DNA from: Falsiroseomonas algicola
Lineage (GTDB): Bacteria; Pseudomonadota; Alphaproteobacteria; Acetobacterales; Acetobacteraceae
Assembly (NCBI RefSeq): GCF_011040385.1
Contig: NZ_JAAIKB010000002.1
Location: 434,001-498,000 of the forward strand
Direction of reading: 5' to 3'
Length of the DNA stretch: 64,000 nt
The translations under genes and the position numbers were made by a program. The notes below the pieces were generated by a model. That model was not told where the DNA came from. It saw nothing but the letters and a program-made list of their open reading frames with translations, and did no database searches. Shown here piece by piece: positions 52,157 to 60,484 of the stretch (positions are counted from its first letter, which is position 1; the number at the start of each line of letters is the position of its first letter).

Positions 52157-52581
52157 CCAGCCTGGTGAATCGCCGCCCGGTGACGATCGAATGGGGGGAT
52201 TGCGACCCCGCGGGGATCGTCTTCTACCCCCGCTACTTCGCGATCTTCGATGCCTGCACGGCGGCGCTGTTCCAGGCGGCGCTGGGGATGCCGAAGATCC
52301 AATGGACGGAGAAGTTCGGCATCGTCGGCATCCCGATGGTCGATACGCGGGGGAAGTTCTCCGTGCCTTCCGCCTATGGGGATGAGGTGGTGGTGGAGAG
52401 CCGCGTCACCGCCTTCCGCCGGTCCTCCTTCGATGTCGAGCACCGGCTGCTGAAGGCGGATGGCGCGTTGGGGGTGGAGGGGTTCGAGACGCGCGTCTGG
52501 GTGGCGCGGGACCCGAACAACCCGAAGGGCATCAAGGCGGCGGCGATCCCGGCGGAGGTCGTGGCGGCCTTCGGGGGGTAG
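52153..52581 (+). CDS. 4-hydroxybenzoyl-CoA thioesterase-like hot-dog protein
   Basis: The 142-residue hot-dog thioesterase has the catalytic-Asp segment TIEWGDCDPAGIVFYPRYFA (Asp of GDCDPAG) that is diagnostic of FcbC/YbgC enzymes. GKFSVPSAYGDEVVVESRVT and FDVEHRLLKADGALGVEGFE follow. It would release 4-hydroxybenzoate or vanillate from the CoA ester made by the thiolase, completing a beta-oxidative, non-aldehyde route. It is the last gene of the operon, followed by palindromic repeat hairpins. Confidence 0.9.
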   Translation: MTSLVNRRPVTIEWGDCDPAGIVFYPRYFAIFDACTAALFQAALGMPKIQWTEKFGIVGIPMVDTRGKFSVPSAYGDEVVVESRVTAFRRSSFDVEHRLLKADGALGVEGFETRVWVARDPNNPKGIKAAAIPAEVVAAFGG

Positions 52582-52597
52582 GCTTGCGACAGCCCGG

Positions 52598-52667
52598 CGA
52601 CCCCCACCCTAACCAGCCTTCGGCGTTGCGGCAGTGCCGCAACCCCCCGTAAGCACGGGGGAGGGAA
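52598..52667. repeat. Intergenic tandem-hairpin palindromic element
   Basis: Two perfect hairpins stand side by side: GTTGCGGC-AGT-GCCGCAAC (52625-52643) and CCCCCGT-AAGC-ACGGGGG (52644-52661). They are preceded by cccccaccctaacc and followed by aggg. This composition resembles the dispersed REP-like elements common between alphaproteobacterial genes. It separates the convergent thioesterase and Bug genes and could also stop transcription. Confidence 0.6.
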
Positions 52668-52678
52668 CGGTGTTGCCA

Positions 52679-53656
52679 TCAAGTCTCCGGCTGGAAGCCG
52701 CTCGCCCGCACCACGGGGCCCCAGAGGTCGCGGTCGTGGCGGATGCGGGCGGCGAATTCCTCCGGGCCCTGGACGGTCGGCTGGAACTCGAGGCGATCGA
52801 GGACCTGGCGCACCTCCTCGGTCCGCACGGCGGCCGCCACCGCCTGGTGCAGCGCGGCGACGATGGGCGCCGGCGTACGGGCGGGGGCGAAGAGGCCCAT
52901 CCATTCGCTGATGGTCAGCGCGGGGTAGCCGGCCTCCGCCAGCGTCGGCACGTCCGGCAGGCGGGGCAGGCGCGCCTGGGAGGAGATGGCCAGGATGCGC
53001 ACGCCCTGGCCGTGATGCGGCAGCAGGTCCGACACCACCGCCACCACCAGCGGGATGCGCGCCGCCAGCGCGTCCTGCACCGCCGGCGCGGCGCCGCGAT
53101 AGGGCACGTGGTTGAGGCGGGCGCCGACCGCGCGGCCGATCATGTCACCGACGAAATGCGGGCCGGAGCCGGCGCCGGGGGAGCCGTAGGGCACCTCCGC
53201 CGGCTGGGCGCGGAGCCAGGTGGTGAGGTCCGAGAGCGTCCGCGCGGGATGGCTGGCCGGCACCGCGACGGCGAAGGCGAAGTCGCAGAGCGTGCAGACC
53301 GGCACGAAATCCGCGAGTGCATCGTAGCGCACCTCCCGCGGGAAGATGTGGGGCTGCAGGGTCATGACGCTGGCGGGCGTGACCAGCAGCGTCGTGCCAT
53401 CGGGCTCCGCCGCCTTGGTGGCGTCGACGGCCAGGCGGCCGGAGGCGCCGGGGCGGTTGTCCACCAGCGCGGAGGGGGCATAGGCGCCGCGGAGCCGCTC
53501 CGCATAGATGCGCGCGACCAGGTCCGTGGGACCGCCGGCGGCGAATCCGACCAGCACGCGGGCGGGGCGCGGCACGGCCTGGGCGCGGGCGCCGGATGCC
53601 AGGGCCGGCGCGGCCAGGGCGGCCAGCGCGAGGCGGCGGGTGATGCGTGTGTCCAT
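52679..53656 (-). CDS. Bug/TctC-family periplasmic receptor, probably for aromatic acids
   Basis: The 325-residue secreted protein starts with a Tat-like leader (MDTRITRRLALAALAAPALA, then SGARAQA). RPARVLVGFAAGGPTDLVAR and NRPGASGRLAVDATKAAEPD are Bug landmarks, with HVPYRGAAPAVQDALAARIP in domain 2. The ATG at 53656 has GGGAGGA about 12 bases upstream. It is a close paralogue of the divergent gene at 53784-54764 (both share FPREVRYDAL, AVPA-HPA-TL and GFQPE at matching places), and a MarR-type palindrome lies between them. A hydroxycinnamate ligand is inference. Confidence 0.92.
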   Translation of the reverse strand: MDTRITRRLALAALAAPALASGARAQAVPRPARVLVGFAAGGPTDLVARIYAERLRGAYAPSALVDNRPGASGRLAVDATKAAEPDGTTLLVTPASVMTLQPHIFPREVRYDALADFVPVCTLCDFAFAVAVPASHPARTLSDLTTWLRAQPAEVPYGSPGAGSGPHFVGDMIGRAVGARLNHVPYRGAAPAVQDALAARIPLVVAVVSDLLPHHGQGVRILAISSQARLPRLPDVPTLAEAGYPALTISEWMGLFAPARTPAPIVAALHQAVAAAVRTEEVRQVLDRLEFQPTVQGPEEFAARIRHDRDLWGPVVRASGFQPET

Positions 53657-53706
53657 GGTCCCGTATCCTCCCTGCGGTGCCGATGCACCTTGCTTTGCTG
53701 GTAAAC

Positions 53707-53719
53707 TTATGGCGCATAA
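53707..53719. promoter_or_regulatory. Predicted MarR operator 3 (between the divergent Bug genes)
   Basis: TTATGGCGCATAA lies 50 bases from one Bug start and 64 bases from the other, in an AT-rich patch. It is identical to operator 1 read on the minus strand. It would put both receptors under the MarR protein encoded 4.8 kb away. Confidence 0.7.
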
Positions 53720-53783
53720 TGGTTGCATTCAAGCGGGACGTGTCGTGACGCGCATCCCGCCAAGCACCAGGGAAGGAACCTCC

Positions 53784-54764
53784 ATGACCCTCATGCTCAA
53801 GCGGCGTGCGTTGCTCGGTGCGCTGGCGGTGCCGGCGCTGGGCGGCCTGGCCCGCGCGGAGACCATCAACCGCCCGGCCCGGGTGATCGTGGGCTTCCCG
53901 CCGGGCGGGTCCTCCGACGTCGTGGCGCGGCTCTATGCGGAGAAGCTGCGCGGGATCTACGCGCCCAACGTCATCGTCGATGGCCGCGTCGGCGCGGCCG
54001 GGCGCATCGCGGTGGAGGCGGTGAAGGCGGGCGAGGCGGATGGCACCATCTTCCTGCAGACCCCGGCCTCCATGCTGACCCTCCAGCCGCATGTCTTCCC
54101 GCGGGAGGTGCGGTATGACGCGCTGACGGACCTGATCCCCGTCTCCACCGTCTGCTCCTTCCCCTTCGCGCTGGCGGTGCCGGCGAACCATCCGGCGAAG
54201 ACGCTGCCGGAGCTGATCGCCTGGATGCGGGCACAGCGGGGGGAGGTGCCCTTCGCGTCGCCGGCGGCGGGATCGGCACCGCATTTCCTCGGCGTGATGT
54301 TCGGCAAGAAGATCGGCGTGCCGGTGACCCATGTGCCCTATCGCGGCGCGGTGCCGGCGGTGCAGGATCTGATCGGCGGGCGGCTGCCGATCTTCGTGGG
54401 CGTGCTGGGCGATGTCTCGCCGCAGCATGGCACGGGCGCGCGGATGCTGGCGGTGTCCTCGCCCCAGCGGAACCCGCGCTACCCGGATGTGCCGACCTTC
54501 GCGGAGCTCGGCCATCCCGATCTCGGCAAGGATGAGTGGTTCGGCGTGCTGCTGCCGGCCAATACGCCGGCGCCGATCGTCAACGGGCTGCACGCTGCCA
54601 TCACGCAGATCGCGCGGCAGCCGGACATGGTGGCGGCGCTGGATCGGCTGGAATACCTGCCGACCGTCTCCGCCAGCCCGGCCGATTTCCGGGCGCGCAT
54701 CGCGCGGGAACGGGCGGAATGGGGTCCCATCGTGCGCGAGAGCGGCTTCCAGCCGGAGAATTAA
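53784..54764 (+). CDS. Bug/TctC-family periplasmic receptor, paralogue of the divergent gene
   Basis: The 326-residue receptor has leader MTLMLKRRALLGALAVPALG, then GLARA. The mature part NRPARVIVGFPPGGSSDVVA, GRVGAAGRIAVEAVKAGEAD and THVPYRGAVPAVQDLIGGRL has the Bug fold. The Shine-Dalgarno GGAAGGAAC precedes ATG 53784. Roughly half of the sequence matches the gene at 52679-53656, so the pair arose by duplication and inversion around a shared control region. No TctA/TctB partner is present. Confidence 0.92.
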   Translation: MTLMLKRRALLGALAVPALGGLARAETINRPARVIVGFPPGGSSDVVARLYAEKLRGIYAPNVIVDGRVGAAGRIAVEAVKAGEADGTIFLQTPASMLTLQPHVFPREVRYDALTDLIPVSTVCSFPFALAVPANHPAKTLPELIAWMRAQRGEVPFASPAAGSAPHFLGVMFGKKIGVPVTHVPYRGAVPAVQDLIGGRLPIFVGVLGDVSPQHGTGARMLAVSSPQRNPRYPDVPTFAELGHPDLGKDEWFGVLLPANTPAPIVNGLHAAITQIARQPDMVAALDRLEYLPTVSASPADFRARIARERAEWGPIVRESGFQPEN

Positions 54765-54841
54765 ATGCGTGCCCTCAGGCGCCGGGCGCCGGCGTCGCCG
54801 GCTTGGCTCGCCTCATAGGCGGCGGGCCGCATTCGCGGCCT

Positions 54842-54860
54842 CGGCCGACGGTGTCGGCCG
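54842..54860 (+). terminator. Hairpin downstream of the Bug gene
   Basis: CGGCCGAC-GGT-GTCGGCCG is a perfect 8-base stem 78 bases after the Bug stop, within the 268-base gap before the glycosyltransferase gene. No T-tract follows; it may be a Rho-assisted terminator or an mRNA 3'-end stabiliser. The rest of the gap shows no convincing gene. Confidence 0.35.
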
Positions 54861-55032
54861 CAGGTTGCCCAGCTCGTTCGACGGTTCGGCTCTTCCTTGC
54901 CTTGCCCCCGCCGCAGTCGCGCCCGCGCGGCGCCATGCGGCGGGGGCAAGGTTGATCGGAAGCGGGGTTGCATCCGTCCGCGCCCTCTGGGAAGGGTTGG
55001 CGGGCGGAGATTTCACGCCCGCGTGAGGCCCC

Positions 55033-56586
55033 ATGCCCGACGGCCAGAGTTTCTATGCCCCGGTTCGCACCCGCGCCCCCCTGCTGGGCGATGCGGGGGC
55101 GATCCTGCTCATCCTGGTCGCGACGGTGCTGCTGCGCCTGACCAGCTTCGTCCCGGCCGTGGTGGACACGGATGAGGGGCTGTACCTGGTCCAGGCCCGG
55201 GAATGGCTGAATGGCGGCTGGCCGCTGGTCGCGGCCTGGGACATGCACCCGATCGGTGCGCCGGCGATGTTCGCGCTGGCCTTCCTCGCTTTCGGCGTTT
55301 CCGTGGAAGCGGTGCGGCTGCTCGGCATGATCTGCGTCGCCGCCACGGCCTGCGCGCTGTATGGCGCGGCGCGGGCGGCGGGGGCGCCGCCGCGGATCGG
55401 CATCGGCGCGGGGGTGATCTACGCGGCGCTGTCGGTGCTGCTGGGCGGGCTCTGCACCAATACGGAGATCCTGATCGCGCCCTTCGTCGCCGCCAGCATG
55501 GCGCTGGCGATCCGGGGCGCGGCGCAGGCGGTGGGACCGACGCCCCGCGCGCCGGGCTGGCTGCCGCTGGTGGCCATGGGGTTGCTGATCGGATGCGCGC
55601 TGGTGGTGAAGCAGGTGGTGGTGCCGGAAGGGTCGCTCGCCTTCCTGGTGCTGGTGCTGCCGGCGCTGCTGCGGGGCGTGCTGCCCTGGCGGCGGGCGGC
55701 GCTGATGGCGCTGGCCTATGCGGGACTCTGCGCCTTTCCCTTCGTGCTGGCGGGCTTCGTCTATTGGACGCAGGGCTGGCTCGACCAGTACCTGGACGGG
55801 TCGCTGATGGCGCCCTTCCGCTATTCGCTGGAACGGATCGAGGGGCCGGAGGCCGCGCGTCGGATCGGCGCGGCGGCGCTGCAACTGGGCCTCGCCTTCG
55901 GGGCGGCGCTGGTGGCGGTGGCGGCCTGGCGGCCGCGCTGGGCGCCGGGGCCGGTGGTGCTGCTGACGGGGGCGGCGATCATCTGGTTCGCCGTCACCTC
56001 CGCCGCCATCGCGGGGCCTGGCTTCTTCTTCGCCCACTACTTCCTCCTGTGGCTCCCGCCGCTGGCGCTGCTGGCCTCGATCGGCGCCTGGTGGATCGCG
56101 GGCAGCCTGGCTCGGCCGGAACGCGGGCGGATGGCCTTCATGGCCGTCATCGGCGTGATCGCCGCCCAGGCCTGGCTGGTGGAGGCGACGGGGCGGCTGG
56201 AGCGCGGCCCGGGGCTGATGCATCGCGACCCCGTGCGGGAGGTCTCGGCCAAGGTGGCGGAAGCGGCGGGGCCGGGTGGCGATGCCTTCATCGCGAACTA
56301 CCACCCGAGCGTCTACGTCATCTCCGGCGCCCGGCTGTCCACCCGCTTTCCCTTCCCGGCCCACCTGACCGGCGTGTTCGAGGATCTGTCGGATACGAGC
56401 ACGGAGGCGGAACTGGTGCGCGTCCTGGCCTCCCGCCCCCGCGTCATCGTGGTGGATCGCGGCTGGATGCACACCATGCGCCCCGCCGCCGCCGCGCAGG
56501 TGATGGCGGCGGTGGAGCAGGGCTACGAGCTGTTCGCGACCGTCGCGGAGTATCGCGGGCCGGTCGAGATCTACCGGGCGCGGTAG
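55033..56586 (+). CDS. GT39/ArnT-like polyprenyl-linked membrane glycosyltransferase
   Basis: The 517-residue polytopic protein has about ten to eleven hydrophobic segments. The first periplasmic loop carries VVDTDEGLYLVQAREWLNGG, the acidic (Asp-Glu) motif of ArnT/PMT-type GT-C enzymes, followed by AAWDMHPIGAPAMFAL. The C-terminal soluble part (GGDAFIANYHPSVYVISGAR) faces the periplasm. It would move a sugar from a lipid-linked donor to lipid A, protein or another glycan; the acceptor is unknown. Start at the ATG at 55033. It stands alone, with the Bug gene downstream on the other strand. Confidence 0.82.
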   Translation: MPDGQSFYAPVRTRAPLLGDAGAILLILVATVLLRLTSFVPAVVDTDEGLYLVQAREWLNGGWPLVAAWDMHPIGAPAMFALAFLAFGVSVEAVRLLGMICVAATACALYGAARAAGAPPRIGIGAGVIYAALSVLLGGLCTNTEILIAPFVAASMALAIRGAAQAVGPTPRAPGWLPLVAMGLLIGCALVVKQVVVPEGSLAFLVLVLPALLRGVLPWRRAALMALAYAGLCAFPFVLAGFVYWTQGWLDQYLDGSLMAPFRYSLERIEGPEAARRIGAAALQLGLAFGAALVAVAAWRPRWAPGPVVLLTGAAIIWFAVTSAAIAGPGFFFAHYFLLWLPPLALLASIGAWWIAGSLARPERGRMAFMAVIGVIAAQAWLVEATGRLERGPGLMHRDPVREVSAKVAEAAGPGGDAFIANYHPSVYVISGARLSTRFPFPAHLTGVFEDLSDTSTEAELVRVLASRPRVIVVDRGWMHTMRPAAAAQVMAAVEQGYELFATVAEYRGPVEIYRAR

Positions 56587-56602
56587 CGGCCGGCGCCGCC
56601 GG

Positions 56603-57565
56603 TCAGTCCGGCGTGACGCCGCCTGTCCGCACGATCGCCTCCCAGCGCGGGATCTCCGCGGCCAGGGTCGCCCGGAGTTCGGCCGGGGTGCCGCCCACGG
56701 GATCGAAGCCGAGTTCGGCGAGGCGGGACCGGAAGGCGGCGCCGGCGATGACGCCGCGCGTGGCTTCCGCCAGGCGGTCCACCACCGGGGCGGGCAGGCT
56801 GGCGGGGCCGATCAGCGCGTTGATCAGCGCGGCATCCACCGCCGGCAGCCCGGCCTCCGCCATCGCGGGCACGGCGGGCAGCAGGGCGGATCGCGCGGCG
56901 CCGGTGACGGCCAGCGCGCGCAGCCGCCCGGCGCGCACATGCTCCGCGATGGCGGGCACCGTGCCGAAGGCCATCTGCACGCGGCCGGCGAGAAGGTCCG
57001 TGATCATCGGCCCGCCGCCGCGATAGGGGACATGGAGGTAGGTGAAGCCCGCGGCCTGGCGGAACTGCTCGCCCGCCATGTGCACGGCGGTGCCGTTGCC
57101 GGCGGAGCCGAAGGGCAGCTGGTCCGGCTTCGCCTTGGCTTCCGCCACCAGCGCCGCGACGTCGGCCCAGGGCGCGGCGGCGGGCACGACGAGGGCAAGG
57201 GGTGCCCGCACCAGCAGGGACACCGGCGTGAAGTCCCGGAGCGTGTCATAGGGCAGGCGGGCCCCGAACAGCGCGGGGTTCACGACGAAGGCGGTATCCA
57301 CCACGCCGAGCGTATGCCCATCCGCCGCCGCCGTGGCGACTGCCTGGGTGCCCGTGATGCTGGCCGCGCCGCCGCGGTTCTCCACCGCGACGGGCTGCCC
57401 GAGCGCCGCGGACAGATCCTGTGCCAGCAGCCGCGCCGTGATGTCGCTGGCGCCGCCGGGGGGGTAGGGGACCACGAGGCGGATTGGCCGGGACGGCCAG
57501 CCCTGGCCGAGCGCGATCGCAGGGATGGAAGCCGCGGCGGCGGCCAGCAGGGCGCGGCGCTTCAT
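56603..57565 (-). CDS. Bug/TctC-family periplasmic receptor linked to an enolase-superfamily enzyme
   Basis: The 320-residue receptor has leader MKRRALLAAAAASIPAIALG; the mature part starts WPSRPIRLVVPYPPGGASDI, and AVENRGGAASITGTQAVATA and LHVPYRGGGPMITDLLAGRV are Bug hallmarks. The ATG at 57565 overlaps the stop of the enolase-family gene by four bases, so receptor and enzyme are coexpressed. A sugar acid or hydroxy acid ligand that the enzyme then converts is a reasonable inference. Confidence 0.93.
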   Translation of the reverse strand: MKRRALLAAAAASIPAIALGQGWPSRPIRLVVPYPPGGASDITARLLAQDLSAALGQPVAVENRGGAASITGTQAVATAAADGHTLGVVDTAFVVNPALFGARLPYDTLRDFTPVSLLVRAPLALVVPAAAPWADVAALVAEAKAKPDQLPFGSAGNGTAVHMAGEQFRQAAGFTYLHVPYRGGGPMITDLLAGRVQMAFGTVPAIAEHVRAGRLRALAVTGAARSALLPAVPAMAEAGLPAVDAALINALIGPASLPAPVVDRLAEATRGVIAGAAFRSRLAELGFDPVGGTPAELRATLAAEIPRWEAIVRTGGVTPD

Positions 57566-58707
57566 GGCGTGATCTCCCAATGGTCGGTGACGAAGGGCGC
57601 CAGGCGTTCCGGCGCAAGCTCGAAGCCGAGGCCCGGCGCATCCGGCACGGCGATGCAGCCATCCGCGCCGGGCTCGACCGGGCCCAGCAGCGTCAGCAGC
57701 GGGTTCGGCGTGACATCGACCTCGATGAAGGGATAGGGGGCGGGCCCGCCGCCGCGCCGCGCGCCGATCAGCGCGCCCATCTGCAGCGCGGCATGGGCGT
57801 TCACCAGGCTGCCGAAGACATGCGGCATGGCCGGCACGTCGAAGGCATCGGCCAGCGCCAGGATGCGCCGGAAACCGGTGAAGCCGCCGCAGACCGCCAT
57901 GTCCGGCTGCAGGACGGAGAAGGTCCGCGCCACCAGGAAGTCCCGGAACCCGGCCAGGCTGGCCAGCGCCTCCCCGCCCGCGATGGCGCATCGGGCGGCG
58001 GCGGCCACGGCCTGGTAGCCGCCGAGATCCTCGGGCTGGAGGGGTTCCTCCACCCAGAGGAGGTCCGCCTCCTCCATGTGGCGGAGGCTCGCGAGCGCCG
58101 CGCCGACCGTGTAGCCCTGGTTGATGTCGACCATCAGCGCGGTGTCGGGGCCGACCTGCCGGCGCATGGCGCGCATGACGTCGCCATCGGCGCGGGGGGC
58201 GACGCCGACCCGCGGCTTGATGGCGCGGAAGCCGCGGGAGAGCAGCGCATCCACCTGGGCGGGATAGGCGCCGTAGGGGTCCGGGCCCTCCGCGATGAAG
58301 GGGCCGCTGGCATAGGCCAGCATGCGGTCGCGCAGCGCGCCGCCCAGCATCCGCGCCACGCTGATGCCGCGGGCGCGGGCGGCGAGGTCATGCAGCGCCA
58401 TGTCGATGGCGGAGATCGCCATCATGCCCGCGCCGCGGCGGTCATAGCCCAGCGTGCCGAGCATGGCGTTGTAGACCCGGCCCATCGCATCCGCCTGCTG
58501 GCCGAGCACCAGGGGCGCCATTCGCGTGCGGATCAGCGCGGCGGCGGCGGCGGGGGCGTTGAAGGCCTCCCCCCAGCCGGTGGTGCCGTCCTCCCCCACC
58601 AGCTGGACCAGCAGCACCTCCCGCCGCCGGATGAAGGTGGCGGCGTTGCCGAGGGCGGGGCGGGGCGCGAAACCCACGAGGAATCCCCTGATGCCGATGA
58701 CCTTCAC
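57562..58707 (-). CDS. Mandelate racemase/muconate-lactonizing (enolase superfamily) enzyme, GTG start
   Basis: The 381-residue enolase-superfamily protein. GFRAIKPRVGVAPRADGDVM supplies the catalytic Lys region. The three metal ligands fit VDINQGYTVG (Asp), WVEEPLQPEDL (Glu) and IAGGEALASL (Glu), and MPHVFGSLVN carries a His on the barrel rim. An acid-sugar dehydratase or racemase function is likely; the subfamily cannot be fixed by eye. The start is GTG at 58707, supported by GGAGGAAGC directly before it. It is divergent from the LysR gene 84 bases away and overlaps the Bug gene. Confidence 0.88.
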   Translation of the reverse strand: MKVIGIRGFLVGFAPRPALGNAATFIRRREVLLVQLVGEDGTTGWGEAFNAPAAAAALIRTRMAPLVLGQQADAMGRVYNAMLGTLGYDRRGAGMMAISAIDMALHDLAARARGISVARMLGGALRDRMLAYASGPFIAEGPDPYGAYPAQVDALLSRGFRAIKPRVGVAPRADGDVMRAMRRQVGPDTALMVDINQGYTVGAALASLRHMEEADLLWVEEPLQPEDLGGYQAVAAAARCAIAGGEALASLAGFRDFLVARTFSVLQPDMAVCGGFTGFRRILALADAFDVPAMPHVFGSLVNAHAALQMGALIGARRGGGPAPYPFIEVDVTPNPLLTLLGPVEPGADGCIAVPDAPGLGFELAPERLAPFVTDHWEITP

Positions 58708-58791
58708 GCTTCCTCCGTCATGCTTTGACGCGGACGGTGCGAAGCGGCGGCCATTCTGTCAAATAGCCGGGATGGCCGGGATCATAGACGG

Positions 58792-59670
58792 ATGGTTATG
58801 GGTCTGAACCTGCGGGAGCTGGAGGTGTTCCGCGCGGTGATGGAGGCGGGGGGCGTGACGGGGGCCGCGGCGCAGCTCGGCATGTCCCAGCCCGCGGCGA
58901 GCAAGATGCTGCGCCAGGCGGAGGCGCGGCTGGGCTTCGCGCTGTTCGCGCGGGACCGCAACCGGATGGTGCCGACGGCGGAGGCGCATGCGCTGCTGCC
59001 GGAACTCATGGGCGCCTTCGCGGCGATCGGCGGCGTCGAACGGCTGGCGGCGGCGCTGCGCGCGGGGCGAAGCGGGCAGCTCACCATCGCCGCCGTGCCG
59101 GTGCTGGCGACGGCGCTGCTGCCGCGCGCCATCCAGGCCTTCCGGGACGGGCGGCCCGAGGTGATGGTCCGGCTGCGCGCGACGACGGCGCTGGAGGCGG
59201 TGAACCAGGTGGCCGAGCACCGGGCGGAGATCGGCGTCATCCTCGGCCATTCCGGCGATCCGCGGGTGGAGGCGACGGCGCTCGCGCGGTCGGAGATCGG
59301 CTGCGCGCTGCCGCCGCGCCACCGGCTGGCGGCGAAGCGGCGCCTGTCGCTGGTGGAACTGGCGGGGGAGGCGGTGATCTCGCTCAGCCCGCAGCAGCCG
59401 GTGGGGGCGGCGCTCGGGGAGGCTCAGGGGGTGGTGCACATCGCGATCGAGGTCTCCCAATCCAGCATCGCCTGTGCGCTGGTGCGGGCGGGGGCGGGGA
59501 TCGCGCTGCTGGACGGCTACGGGCTGGCGGAGGCGCGGGCGCAGGGGCTCGCGACCCGGCCGGTCACGCCCCGGCTGGAGCTGGCGGTGACCATGGTGGT
59601 CTCCCGCGCGCGGGCGCCATCCCTGCTCGCCGAAGCGTTCCGGGAGCGGCTGGTGGCAGCCGCGGCGTGA
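58792..59670 (+). CDS. LysR-family transcriptional regulator of the enolase/Bug operon
   Basis: The 292-residue LysR protein has its helix-turn-helix in residues ~3-62 (LNLRELEVFRAVMEAGGVTG, AAAQLGMSQPAASKMLRQAE and LGFALFARDRNRMVPTAEAH), then an effector domain (LTIAAVPVLATALLPRAIQA). Two possible starts (58792 and 58798) differ by two codons. The classical divergent layout with the enolase-superfamily gene suggests it controls that gene. In the 84-base gap TTTGAC (58724-58729) and GTCAAA (58758-58763) form an inverted pair that may be part of the LysR site. Confidence 0.92.
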   Translation: MVMGLNLRELEVFRAVMEAGGVTGAAAQLGMSQPAASKMLRQAEARLGFALFARDRNRMVPTAEAHALLPELMGAFAAIGGVERLAAALRAGRSGQLTIAAVPVLATALLPRAIQAFRDGRPEVMVRLRATTALEAVNQVAEHRAEIGVILGHSGDPRVEATALARSEIGCALPPRHRLAAKRRLSLVELAGEAVISLSPQQPVGAALGEAQGVVHIAIEVSQSSIACALVRAGAGIALLDGYGLAEARAQGLATRPVTPRLELAVTMVVSRARAPSLLAEAFRERLVAAAA

Positions 59671-59674
59671 CGCC

Positions 59675-60469
59675 TCAGCCCTGTGGCTTGACCTGGATCT
59701 CCTCGATCCCGCGGAAATCCACCCGCTGGTCGCCGAACCAGATGGTGCCGGCGGAATTGGTGCGGAGCTGCTGCGTGCCATCCGGCCCGACGGCACCGGA
59801 GAAGCCGCCGCTGCTGAACTCGATGCGGATATCCGCCCAGCTGACATGGGTCAGCACGATGGTGTCGTCGTCGTGGCGCGACAGCCATTCGCCGACCGCG
59901 CTCTCATTGTGGCCGGCGACCGAATCCTGGCCGGCATGGCGGCCATCGATGACGAAGGTGTCGCTGCCCCAGCCGCCGACCATCGTATCGCGGCCCTCAT
60001 CGCCCCACAGCGTGTCGTTGCCGATCTCGCCATCCAGGTGATCGTCGCCGGTGCCGCCGGAGATCTCGTCATTCCCGATGCCGCCGCGGGCGGTGTCGTT
60101 GCCCTCGTCGCCCGAGATGAAGTCGTTGCCGGCCTCGCCCTCCAGCCGGTCATGGCCCTCGCCACCGCTCAGCACATCCGTGCCGAGGCCGCCATAGAGC
60201 TTGTCGTCGCCATCCTGGCCTTCGAGCACGTCGTCGCCCTGGTTGCCGCGCAGCGTGTCGTTGCCGCCATGGCCTTCGAGGGTGTCGTCGCCGCCCTGGC
60301 CCCAGTTCTTCTCGGCATCGGTCCAGCCTTCCCAATGCTCGCCGGCGCCGACATTGCCGTTCTCCACCTTGCCGTTGAGCATGAAGGCGCTGAAGGAGAC
60401 GCCGCCCGTCACGGCATCCAGCGCGGCATCATCCAGCGGAATAGGCGTGGGCCCGGCGGCGCGCTTCAT
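59675..60469 (-). CDS. RTX calcium-binding protein with double-glycine-like leader
   Basis: The 264-residue acidic protein. Residues 1-24 end in [12 protein letters not shown], like a double-glycine leader for type I (peptidase-containing ABC) export. Residues ~55-180 contain about 12 RTX nonapeptides of GGxGxDxLx type ([50 protein letters not shown]), which bind calcium in a beta roll. The C-terminal part ([18 protein letters not shown], then [11 protein letters not shown]) ends in the aliphatic style of RTX secretion signals. It lacks an obvious toxin or enzyme domain. A palindromic operator lies 16 bases upstream of its start. An extracellular surface or matrix role is inference. Confidence 0.85.
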   Translation of the reverse strand: MKRAAGPTPIPLDDAALDAVTGGVSFSAFMLNGKVENGNVGAGEHWEGWTDAEKNWGQGGDDTLEGHGGNDTLRGNQGDDVLEGQDGDDKLYGGLGTDVLSGGEGHDRLEGEAGNDFISGDEGNDTARGGIGNDEISGGTGDDHLDGEIGNDTLWGDEGRDTMVGGWGSDTFVIDGRHAGQDSVAGHNESAVGEWLSRHDDDTIVLTHVSWADIRIEFSSGGFSGAVGPDGTQQLRTNSAGTIWFGDQRVDFRGIEEIQVKPQG

Positions 60470-60484
60470 CGGGGTGGCGTTTCC

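Noticed and set aside
59851-60335. Short periodic repeats considered as a CRISPR-like array
   Set aside because: The 27-base periodicity encodes RTX nonapeptides in frame on the minus strand.
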